Source of the DNA: Serpens sp035306625
GTDB lineage: Bacteria; Pseudomonadota; Gammaproteobacteria; Pseudomonadales; Pseudomonadaceae
Assembly (NCBI GenBank): GCA_035306625.1
Contig: DATGNS010000151.1
Location: forward strand, 1-14,348
Length of the DNA: 14,348 nucleotides
Direction: 5' to 3'
In this document: one piece after another, positions 6,831 to 13,538 of the stretch
Numbering within the stretch: the first letter of the stretch is position 1
How the letters are laid out: each line of letters opens with the position of its first letter
Position numbers and translations under genes: made by a program
The notes under the pieces: generated by a model
Told to the model about the DNA's origin: nothing
Database searches by the model: none
The model's input: only the letters and a program-made list of their open reading frames with translations

Positions 6831-6876
6831 GCGGTGCTTGGCCAAATACCAATGTCAGCGGGAGAACGCACCGGGC

Positions 6877-6882
6877 TAGAGT
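6877..6882 (+). promoter_or_regulatory. Possible -10 element of dctP2
   Basis: TAGAGT lies 44 bp upstream of the dctP2 start codon in a region with no consensus -35. Its distance from LysR box 3 fits a LysR-activated promoter. The evidence is weak taken alone. Read-through from lysR is also possible because I see no terminator in 6786-6925. Confidence 0.3.
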
Positions 6883-6925
6883 CGGGCTACCACGTGGCTC
6901 AACAACTACAACTACGGAGCTTCCC

Positions 6926-7942
6926 ATGGCACGAGTGAAAACACGCCGTCTCGCCCGCCTGCTTGCCGCCTCGACCCTGTTCTGCCTGTTCGGCGCTCAG
7001 GCCGAGCCCATCGTGATCAAGTTTTCCCATATCACCGCCGACAGCACGCCGAAGGGGCAGGGTGCGCTGATGTTCCAGAAGCTGGTGGCCGAGCGGCTGC
7101 CGGGGCAGGTCGAGGTGCAGGTCTTTTCCAATTCCTCGCTGTATGGCGACGGCAAGGAAATGGAGGCCCTGCTGATGAACGAGGTGCAGATGCTGGCGCC
7201 GGCGCCGTCCAAGCTGGAGCAGTACACCAGGCAACTGCAACTGTTCGACCTGATGTTCCTGTTTGACGACATGGCGGCGGCGCAGCGCTTCCAGCAGTCC
7301 GAGCAAGGGCGCGCCATGCTGCGTTCCATGGAGGACAAGGGCATCACCGGCCTGGCCTACTGGCTCAACGGCATGCGCCAGTTCACCGCCAACAAGCCGC
7401 TGCGCGTGCCGGCCGATGCCCGCGGACTGAAGTTCCGGGTGATGCCGTCGGATCTGCAGGCCGCCCAGTACAGCGCGCTGCGGGCCGTGCCGCGCAAGAT
7501 GAGCTTCGCGGAAATCTACCAGGGCCTGCAGACCGGGGTGGTCAACGCCCAGGACAACCCCTGGTCCAACATCTACAGCCAGAAGTACCACGAAGTGCAG
7601 AAGTACATGGTCGAATCCAACCATGCCATCGGCAATTACCTGCTGATCACCAACACGGCCTTCTGGAACGGCCTGCCGGCACCGGTGCGCACCGAGCTGG
7701 AAGCCATCATCGAGGAGGTCACTCAGGAGGTGAACCGCCAGGCCGAAGGCCTGAACCGGCAGGCCCGCGAGGCGATCATCGCGGCAGGAACCAGCCAGCT
7801 CATCGTGCTGACCCCCGAGGAGCGCAACCAGTGGCGCCAGGCCCTGCAGCCGGTGTGGAAGCAATACGAGCCGCAGATCGGCAAGGCGCTGATCGAGGCG
7901 GCGCTGGCGGCCAACCGGGCAAACGAGCTGGCCACACACTAA
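6926..7942 (+). CDS. TRAP transporter solute-binding protein (DctP family), copy 2
   Basis: 338 residues with a clear signal peptide: basic MARVKTRRLARR-like start, hydrophobic core LLAASTLFCLFG, cut after AQA (residue 26). It is a paralogue of dctP1, sharing blocks such as ADSTPKGQGAL, NSSLYGDGKEMEALL, KGITGLAYW, PRKMSFAE, YQGLQTGVVN and TPEERNQWR. The carboxylate-binding Arg is R171 in KFRV. The second ligand loop reads AQDNPWSN here (N211), the common DctP form, where copy 1 has GTENTWSN. These loop changes suggest a related but different ligand. GGAG at 6916-6919 precedes the ATG. It follows lysR in the same direction and is closed by a terminator. As with copy 1, no DctQ/DctM genes follow. 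I infer that it captures the substrate of the minus-strand CoA-transferase/lyase pair. Confidence 0.9.
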   Translation: MARVKTRRLARLLAASTLFCLFGAQAEPIVIKFSHITADSTPKGQGALMFQKLVAERLPGQVEVQVFSNSSLYGDGKEMEALLMNEVQMLAPAPSKLEQYTRQLQLFDLMFLFDDMAAAQRFQQSEQGRAMLRSMEDKGITGLAYWLNGMRQFTANKPLRVPADARGLKFRVMPSDLQAAQYSALRAVPRKMSFAEIYQGLQTGVVNAQDNPWSNIYSQKYHEVQKYMVESNHAIGNYLLITNTAFWNGLPAPVRTELEAIIEEVTQEVNRQAEGLNRQAREAIIAAGTSQLIVLTPEERNQWRQALQPVWKQYEPQIGKALIEAALAANRANELATH

Positions 7943-7954
7943 CCGTGCATTGCA

Positions 7955-7996
7955 CCCATGAAAAAGCCCGTCCTGAATGACGGGCTTTTTCATGGG
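7955..7996. terminator. Bidirectional terminator between dctP2 and the symporter operon
   Basis: CCCATGAAAAAGCCCGTC (7955-7972) and GACGGGCTTTTTCATGGG (7979-7996) form a perfect 18-bp stem around loop CTGAAT. T5 in the right arm serves the plus strand and A5 in the left arm gives a U-tract on the minus strand. It starts 12 bp after the dctP2 stop codon and 32 bp beyond the stop of the minus-strand small ORF. It is nearly identical to the stem at 3521-3560. Confidence 0.9.
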
Positions 7997-8028
7997 GCAG
8001 CTGCGCGTGCAACGGCGCCAGGGACTTA

Positions 8029-8160
8029 TCAGACCAGATCGGTGCCGTTGCGCTTGGCATTCAGCATGTCGCGGGCCAGACCGATGCACAGCACGGCCAG
8101 GACAATGCTGGCCATGGCGGGCCAGACCAGGACGTAGGCGGTCAGAGCGAGACTGGACAT
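8029..8160 (-). CDS. 43-residue membrane peptide, putative small subunit of the SSS transporter
   Basis: The peptide begins MSSLALTAYVLVWPAM and ends RNGTDLV. One hydrophobic segment (about residues 4-28) is followed by a short, basic, presumably cytoplasmic tail (RDMLNAKRNG). It starts at ATG 8160-8158, with GAGGAGG about ten bases upstream inside the symporter gene, and overlaps the symporter reading frame by 19 bp in another frame. It matches my memory of a family of very short proteins annotated as putative transporter small subunits next to sodium:solute symporters, with a conserved LTAYVLxWP start. It probably stabilises or modulates the symporter, as YjcH- or MetS-type partners are thought to do. 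It stays below usual gene-finder cut-offs. Function is inferred from position and composition. Confidence 0.75.
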   Translation of the reverse strand: MSSLALTAYVLVWPAMASIVLAVLCIGLARDMLNAKRNGTDLV

Positions 8161-9818
8161 AGGTTCTTTTCCTCCTCTTTCTTGGATTCGGATTGCGCAG
8201 TCTGGAAGGCGACGACCCGTTCACCGATATGGTCGAAGTCGAAGCGCTCCTGGCTGCGCAGGCTGACGGTGACGCAGACCAGCATGCTGACGCCGTAGGC
8301 GGTCAGGGAGCTGAGCAGCACCGGGTAGTCGCGCAGGAAGCCGATGGCAAACGGCGCGAGGATCAGGGCGGTAAGCACGCCCAGAACGAGGCCGGCGACG
8401 CGGCCGAAGAAGCCGAACGTCATCAGGCCGATGACCACGCCGCCACCGATCGCGGCGCACAGTTCGAAGAGCACGCCTACGGCACCCTGCAGCGGCAGCA
8501 GTTCGAAGCGGCTGATCACGAACATGCCGAAGGCGGCGAGCACGGCACTGGTGAAGGCCTTGTTGGTGACGCGTTCCCAGAACAGGCTGGCGATCACCGG
8601 GAAGACGATCGCGCCCCACAGGGCCCCGACGAAGATCAGCATGCTCAGGATGTCGAGCTTGAGGCTGGCGAAGATCACTCCGGTCATGGTCGCCACCACC
8701 ATGGTCAGGCGGCCTACCCAGAGCATGACCTTGGGGTTGGGTTTGCCGCGGGCCAGGTTCTTGCCATAGATGTCGGTCATGACGATCGCCGACAGGGCGG
8801 ACAGGTCCGAGTCGGCGGTGGACGACAGCGAGCCGATCACCATGATGAAGAACAGGCCGATCACGAAGGGCGGCAGGTAGGTCGAGGCCATCTGCGGGAT
8901 CAGGTTGTTCAGGTCGCCATCCACCGGCTGCACACCCGCCAGCAGCGCCAGCAGGCCGAGCATGCCCAGGCCGATGACGATCGCGCCGTAGCCCAGGGTG
9001 GCGGTAATGAAGGTCGGCTTGATCAGGTCTTCGCGCACCGCGAACAGCCGCTGGGCGATGGTCTGGTTGCCGATGGCATAGGCGAGCACGGCCACGAAGA
9101 AGGGTGCGCCCTGTTCGAGGATGGCCGTGGGCGAGTAGAAGCTGGCCTGCTCGGGCGTCAGGCGGGGCATGCCGGTGGTGAACAGCTCAGGCCCGCCGAG
9201 CTTGAAGAAGATCAGCGGGATGATGATCACCGCGGCCAGGATCATCGCCACCAGTTGACCGAAGTCGGTGAGTACCGACGAGCGGAACCCCGACCAGAGG
9301 GTGTACGACAGCACGCCGAGCCCGGCAATCAGCACGCCGTGGATGAAGCTCAGCGGGGTGAGGACTTCCACCAGCGCGCCGGCGGCGGTGAAGTTCACCG
9401 TCAGGCTGATGGCGCTGCCGACGATGTTGGAGCCGGCCAGGATCATCTGGCTGGCCCGTCCATGCCTGGCATGCATGATCTCGCCAAGGGTATGAGCCTT
9501 GGGGGCCAGTTGCCGGAAGCGTCGGCCGAAGGGGTAGATGAACAGGATCATCAGGGCGCCCCAGAAGCCGTAGTGCAGGGCGCCGGACAGGCCGTACTTG
9601 TAGCCGGAGCTGGCTGCGGCGTAGAACGAGGCGGCCCAGATCCAGGTGGCGGTCATGCTGGCCGCCGACACGCCGAAGCCGACCGAGTTGTTGGAAACCA
9701 TGTAGCTGTCGACGTTTTCCTGCCTGCGGCCGATGCGCAGCGAGACCAGGAAAGTCAGACCGTAGAAGCACAGCAAGAGCAAGAGCGAGGTGGTGAGGGA
9801 TAGCTGAAACAACTCCAT
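8142..9818 (-). CDS. Sodium:solute symporter (SSS family)
   Basis: 558 residues with about thirteen hydrophobic segments, an inner-membrane Na+-coupled importer of the SSS/PutP superfamily. SLSSTADSDLSALSAIVMTDIY (starting at residue 330) is the conserved Na+-site helix. WIWAASFYAAASSGYKYG (59-76) and YAIGNQTIAQRLFAVRE (247-263) are further family motifs. The C-terminal tail beyond about 520 is hydrophilic and charged. The substrate is not evident; the sequence reminds me of the broad urea/monocarboxylate-like SSS branch rather than proline transporters. It is divergent from acsA across 546 bp, so acetate or another short acid is possible but unproven. The start is uncertain. AAGGAG directly abuts ATG 9818, which is poor spacing, while TTG at codon 3 (9812-9810) has six bases of spacing and would give a 556-residue protein. 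Confidence 0.88.
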   Translation of the reverse strand: MELFQLSLTTSLLLLLCFYGLTFLVSLRIGRRQENVDSYMVSNNSVGFGVSAASMTATWIWAASFYAAASSGYKYGLSGALHYGFWGALMILFIYPFGRRFRQLAPKAHTLGEIMHARHGRASQMILAGSNIVGSAISLTVNFTAAGALVEVLTPLSFIHGVLIAGLGVLSYTLWSGFRSSVLTDFGQLVAMILAAVIIIPLIFFKLGGPELFTTGMPRLTPEQASFYSPTAILEQGAPFFVAVLAYAIGNQTIAQRLFAVREDLIKPTFITATLGYGAIVIGLGMLGLLALLAGVQPVDGDLNNLIPQMASTYLPPFVIGLFFIMVIGSLSSTADSDLSALSAIVMTDIYGKNLARGKPNPKVMLWVGRLTMVVATMTGVIFASLKLDILSMLIFVGALWGAIVFPVIASLFWERVTNKAFTSAVLAAFGMFVISRFELLPLQGAVGVLFELCAAIGGGVVIGLMTFGFFGRVAGLVLGVLTALILAPFAIGFLRDYPVLLSSLTAYGVSMLVCVTVSLRSQERFDFDHIGERVVAFQTAQSESKKEEEKNLCPVSL

Positions 9819-10364
9819 CTCCTTTTTTTTATTGCCGCAGGCGTCGCTGGCACGACGCGAGGCCGCATGGGCGGCATGGCGTTATAGGCAACCCGAGTCA
9901 CTGCGCGAAGGCAGGCATTGGCGAGCTTGGGCTCGAGGGCTGCGAGCAGAAAAGGCAGGCGGGATCACCAGGCTGTGATCCGGAACACTCACGGGCATCT
10001 CCGGAGAAAATGCCGTGATCCTGCAACGATTCCAGGGCATTTCCTGGGGCGAAGGGCGTTGCATCGATGGCTGGAGCTGATGCAACAGGTGGCGAAGTCT
10101 ACCATCCCGGTCGGAAAAATGGGGACCTGGGTCAGGATTCGCCACACAAGGCAAGAGGGCGCGAACGGTTTCGGGCCGCTCGCGCAGGGGCCGCAAAGAG
10201 GCAAGTGTGCGCGCTGCGTCACGTTTCGCTGTCTATTCTCCCTTAGGTACGCTCCCTGTCAGCCACGGGAGCGGCCGCCTTTTCTTGCCGCAGCCGAGGC
10301 CGGGGCGTATCGGCATTTGCAGGCATGGCGGCCACAGTCATTACAACTACAAAGAGGAACCGCC
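9819..10364. promoter_or_regulatory. Intergenic region between symporter and acsA, rich in dyads
   Basis: 546 bp with no credible gene. Dyads seen are GCGTCG-N6-CGACGC (9841-9858), GGATCAC-N6-GTGATCC (9962-9981), an imperfect hairpin CACGGGCAT / ATGCCGTG nearby with a second GTGATCC, CCAGG-N6-CCTGG (10032-10047), GTTGCATC-N13-GATGCAAC (10058-10086), and CGCTCCC-N10-GGGAGCG (10250-10273) followed a few bases later by TTTTCTT. A -10-like TATAAC reads toward the symporter near 9880, and TATTCT at 10234-10239 reads toward acsA; neither has a good -35. The region must carry both divergent promoters and probably several activator sites. Confidence 0.55.
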
Positions 10365-12320
10365 ATGGCTGCCGCGTCCCTTTACCCCGTGTCCCCCGAG
10401 CAGATCGCTCGGACCCTGACCGACGAAGCTGCCTACAAGGCGATGTATCAGCAGTCGGTCGTCAACCCCGATGGCTTCTGGCGCGAGCAGGCCAGTCGCC
10501 TGGACTGGATGAAGCCCTTCACCCGCGTCAAGCAGACTTCCTTCGATGACCACCACGTGGACATCAAGTGGTTCGCCGACGGCACCCTGAACGTCGCGGC
10601 CAACTGCCTGGACCGTCACCTGGCCGAGCGTGGCGATCAGGTGGCGATCATCTGGGAAGGCGACGAGCCCGACCAGTTCCGGCATATCACCTATCGCGAG
10701 CTGTACGAGCAGGTGAACCGTTTTGCCAACGCCCTGCGCGGCCAGGATGTGCACCGCGGCGATCTGGTGACCATCTACATGCCGATGATCCCCGAAGCGG
10801 CGGTGGCCATGCTGGCCTGCGCGCGGATCGGCGCGGTGCACTCGGTGGTGTTTGGCGGCTTCTCCCCGGAGGCGCTGGCCGGGCGCATCAGCGACTGCGG
10901 CTCCAAGGTGGTGATCACCGCCGACGAGGCCGTGCGCGGCGGCAAGCGCATTCCGCTCAAGGCCAACGTGGACGAGGCGCTGACCCATCCGGAAACCGCC
11001 TCGGTCAAGCGGGTGATCGTGGTGCGCCGCACCGGGGCGGACATCGCCTGGCATCGGCACCGCGACGTCTGGTACGAGGACCTGATGCAGGTGGCCGGGG
11101 AATACTGCGAGCCCAAGGAGATGTCTGCCGAGGACCCGCTGTTCGTCCTCTATACCTCCGGCTCCACCGGCAAGCCCAAGGGCATCATGCACACCAGCGG
11201 CGGCTACCTGCTGTTCGCCGCCCTGACCCATGAGCGGGTGTTCGACTACCGGCCCGGCGAGGTGTTCTGGTGCACCGCCGACATCGGCTGGGTCACCGGG
11301 CACAGCTACCTGATCTACGGGCCGCTGGCCAACGGCGCCACCAGCCTGATGTACGAGGGGGTGCCCAACTATCCGGACATCACCCGGGTGGCGAAGATCA
11401 TCGACAAGCACAAGGTCAACATCCTCTACACCGCGCCCACCGCGATCCGCGCGCTGATGGCCCAGGGGCGCGCGGTGATGGAAGGCGCCGACGGCTCCAG
11501 CCTGCGCCTGCTCGGCTCGGTGGGCGAACCCATCAACCCCGAGGCCTGGCACTGGTATTACGAAACCATCGGCGGCTCGCGCTGCCCCATCGTCGACACC
11601 TGGTGGCAGACCGAGACGGGCGGCATCCTCATCTCGCCGCTGCCCGGCGCCATCGCCCTCAAGCCCGGCTCGGCGACCCGGCCCTTCTTCGGCGTGGTGC
11701 CCGGCATCGTCGACAACCAGGGCAATCTCCTGGAGGGACCGGCCGAGGGCAACCTGGTGATCCTCGACTCCTGGCCCGGCCAGGCGCGCACCATCTTCGG
11801 TGACCATGACCGCTTCGTGGACACCTACTTCAAGACCTACAAGGGCATGTACTTCACCGGCGACGGCGCGCGGCGCGACGAGGATGGCTACTACTGGATC
11901 ACCGGCCGGGTGGACGACGTGCTGAACGTTTCCGGACACCGCCTGGGCACCGCCGAGATCGAGAGTGCCCTGGTGGCCCATCCCAAGGTGGCGGAAGCGG
12001 CGGCGGTGGGCGTGCCCCATGAGATCAAGGGGCAGGGCATCCATGTGTACATCACTCTGATGGCCGGCCTGGAAGGCAGCGAGGCGCTGCGCCAGGAGCT
12101 CTGCCAGTGGGTGCGCCACGAGATCGGGCCGATCGCCGTGCCGGATGTCATCCAGTGGGCGACGGGTCTGCCCAAGACCCGCTCGGGCAAGATCATGCGC
12201 CGCATCCTGCGCAAGATCGCCACCGACGAGTACGAGAACCTGGGCGACATTTCCACCCTGGCCGATCCCTCGGTGGTCCAGCAACTGGTGGAGCAGCGGC
12301 GCAAGCAGATCGAGGCCTGA
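10365..12320 (+). CDS. acsA: Acetyl-CoA synthetase (AMP-forming)
   Basis: 651 residues, exactly the usual Acs length. It converts acetate, ATP and CoA to acetyl-CoA, AMP and PPi in the cytoplasm. The P-loop YTSGSTGKPKG is at 263-273, VDTWWQTETGG carries W413/W414 (the acetate-pocket Trp that excludes larger acids), YFTGDGARRDEDGYYWITGR holds the hinge Asp region, and RSGKIMRRIL contains the catalytic and acetylatable lysine K609. These numbers coincide with Salmonella Acs, which supports ATG 10365 (AGAGGA upstream) rather than the longer open frame. It lets the cell recover acetate and keeps acetyl-CoA supply, which fits the neighbouring lyases that release acetyl-CoA. ACAACTACAA just before the ribosome site resembles a degenerate Hfq/Crc motif. 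It corresponds to P. aeruginosa PA0887. No terminator follows, so some read-through into argR is possible. Confidence 0.97.
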   Translation: MAAASLYPVSPEQIARTLTDEAAYKAMYQQSVVNPDGFWREQASRLDWMKPFTRVKQTSFDDHHVDIKWFADGTLNVAANCLDRHLAERGDQVAIIWEGDEPDQFRHITYRELYEQVNRFANALRGQDVHRGDLVTIYMPMIPEAAVAMLACARIGAVHSVVFGGFSPEALAGRISDCGSKVVITADEAVRGGKRIPLKANVDEALTHPETASVKRVIVVRRTGADIAWHRHRDVWYEDLMQVAGEYCEPKEMSAEDPLFVLYTSGSTGKPKGIMHTSGGYLLFAALTHERVFDYRPGEVFWCTADIGWVTGHSYLIYGPLANGATSLMYEGVPNYPDITRVAKIIDKHKVNILYTAPTAIRALMAQGRAVMEGADGSSLRLLGSVGEPINPEAWHWYYETIGGSRCPIVDTWWQTETGGILISPLPGAIALKPGSATRPFFGVVPGIVDNQGNLLEGPAEGNLVILDSWPGQARTIFGDHDRFVDTYFKTYKGMYFTGDGARRDEDGYYWITGRVDDVLNVSGHRLGTAEIESALVAHPKVAEAAAVGVPHEIKGQGIHVYITLMAGLEGSEALRQELCQWVRHEIGPIAVPDVIQWATGLPKTRSGKIMRRILRKIATDEYENLGDISTLADPSVVQQLVEQRRKQIEA

Positions 12321-12435
12321 GCCAGGGCGCGTTCTGCGCGGGGGAGGTAGGAATTGGCGGGGCGGGCCACTAGAATGGTCCTCTTTTCACCCCCGGCCGC
12401 AGGACGCGTCCGCTTCTGGACTACAGCCAGCCGCA
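12321..12435 (+). promoter_or_regulatory. Leader region of argR
   Basis: 115 bp between acsA and argR. It contains a -10-like TAGAAT at 12371-12376 without a good -35, and no T-tailed hairpin for acsA. No clear Shine-Dalgarno precedes the argR ATG (CTACAGCCAGCCGCAATG). In P. aeruginosa this interval is occupied by the aotJQMOP transport genes, which are absent here. Confidence 0.4.
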
Positions 12436-13419
12436 ATGAATGCCCCCACCATCGGTTTCCTTGTCTGGCCCGGCACCCGGGCCATCACCCTGGCCCTGGC
12501 CGAAGAAGCCCTGCGCGTGGCGCGGCGCCTGCACGCCGAGGCAGCCTATGACCTGCAGTTCTTCCGGGTCGAGGCGCAGTCGGACGACGAAACCTGGCAA
12601 CTGCCGGGCACGCCCTGGGATGAACGCCTGGAGGGCGTGAGCCGACTGTTTCTGCTGGCCGACGAGCCACCCCGGGAGATTGCCCCGGCGCTGGCCGCCA
12701 CCCTGCGCCAGCTGGCCCGGCAGGGCTGCACGCTGGTGGGTCTGTCCGCCGGGGTCTATCCGCTGGCCATGCTGGGGCTGCTGGACGGCTACCGCTGCTC
12801 GGTGCATTGGCGCTGGCAGGACGATTTCAGCGAGCGGTTCCCCAAGGTCATCGCCACCAATCATCTGTTCGAATGGGACCGCGACCGCCTCAGCGCTTGC
12901 GGCGGCATGGCGGTGCTGGACCTGCTGCTGGCCATGCTCGGCCGTGATCATGGCGCCGAACTGGCCGGGGCGGTCAGCGAGGAACTGGTGGTCGAGCGCA
13001 TCCGCGAGGGCAACGAGCGCCAGCGGGTGCCGCTGCAGAACCGCCTGGGCGCCAGCCATCCCAAGCTGACCCAGGCGGTGATGCTGATGGAGGCCAACAT
13101 CGAGGAGCCGCTGACCACCGACGAGATCGCCCAGCATGTGTGCGTCTCGCGCCGGCAGCTGGAGCGGATCTTCAAGCAGTACCTGAACCGGGTGCCCAGC
13201 CAGTACTACCTGGAGCTGCGCCTGAACAAGGCCCGCCAGATGCTGCTGCAGACCAGCAAGTCGATCATCCAGATCGGCCTGTCCTGCGGGTTTTCCTCGG
13301 GTCCGCATTTCTCCAGCGCCTATCGCAACTTCTTCGGCACTACCCCGCGGGAGGACCGCAACCAGCACCGCGCGGGAAACCAGGAGTCCACGGGAAATGG
13401 CGAGCCGACTGAAAATTAG
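12436..13419 (+). CDS. argR: Arginine-responsive regulator ArgR (AraC/XylS family)
   Basis: 327 residues. The N-terminal domain (about 1-190) is of the DJ-1/PfpI, GATase-like type, with GLSAGVYPL at the nucleophile elbow lacking the catalytic Cys, so it is a sensor domain and not an enzyme. The C-terminal AraC domain (about 208-308) has two helix-turn-helix motifs, in TTDEIAQHVCVSRRQLERIF and in SIIQIGLSCGFSSGPHFSSA. The sequence closely follows my memory of P. aeruginosa ArgR (329 residues), which activates arginine catabolism (aru genes) and transport and represses biosynthesis. The last 18 or so residues (after TPREDRNQ) differ and are hydrophilic. It is unrelated to the E. coli ArgR. It is directly followed by aruC, a known target. 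A weak ribosome site suggests low translation. The usual upstream aot genes are missing here. Confidence 0.95.
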   Translation: MNAPTIGFLVWPGTRAITLALAEEALRVARRLHAEAAYDLQFFRVEAQSDDETWQLPGTPWDERLEGVSRLFLLADEPPREIAPALAATLRQLARQGCTLVGLSAGVYPLAMLGLLDGYRCSVHWRWQDDFSERFPKVIATNHLFEWDRDRLSACGGMAVLDLLLAMLGRDHGAELAGAVSEELVVERIREGNERQRVPLQNRLGASHPKLTQAVMLMEANIEEPLTTDEIAQHVCVSRRQLERIFKQYLNRVPSQYYLELRLNKARQMLLQTSKSIIQIGLSCGFSSGPHFSSAYRNFFGTTPREDRNQHRAGNQESTGNGEPTEN

Positions 13420-13423
13420 CGTG

Positions 13424-13505
13424 GCAGGCTTTCACCCGCCGCTGCAGCGTATAAACTGCGCTTCCCGGTCCCGCCAGGTCCGGGAAGCGCAAGCTTTCAC
13501 CCTCC
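13424..13505 (+). promoter_or_regulatory. aruC promoter region with direct repeats and an 11-bp dyad
   Basis: GCAGGCTTTCACCCGCC (13424-13440) is repeated as GCAAGCTTTCACCCTCC (13489-13505), identical at 15 of 17 positions and 65 bp apart. Between them lie a -10-like TATAAA (13450-13455) and a perfect dyad, GCGCTTCCCGG (13458-13468) with CCGGGAAGCGC (13480-13490). A start near 13462 would put the dyad at the very 5' end of the aruC transcript. It is not a good terminator for argR because no T-run follows. The published ArgR consensus as I remember it (TGTCGC-N8-AA) is not recognisable here. Confidence 0.5.
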
Positions 13506-13538
13506 CTCAGATCGCCAGACATGGCAGGAGATGCTTCG

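Noticed and set aside
4503..6845. 780-codon minus-strand frame that would extend the second CoA-transferase to 6845
   Set aside because: Homology begins only after ATG 5705, which has a good GAGGTGA ribosome site; the extension is antisense to lysR.
9030..9044. TTCG-N7-CGAA inside the symporter gene
   Set aside because: It matches the LysR core but is coding sequence (LFAVRED region) without extended arms, so it is treated as background.
8193..9803. 536-codon plus-strand frame antisense to the symporter
   Set aside because: Composition (Asp/His/Gln/Gly-rich) is that of a reversed membrane protein, with no ribosome site or domain.
9849..9866. TGGCAC reminiscent of a sigma-54 -24 element
   Set aside because: No GC/TTGC -12 element at the required distance on either strand.
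9918..10364. Upstream extension of the acsA frame by 149 codons
   Set aside because: Acs residue numbering (W414, K609) fits a start at 10365, and the extension shows no homology; the region holds promoter elements.
10347..12284. 645-codon open frame on the minus strand, antisense to acsA
   Set aside because: It mirrors acsA codon by codon in GC-rich DNA, has the His/Gly/Asp-rich composition of a shadow frame, and has no recognisable domain.
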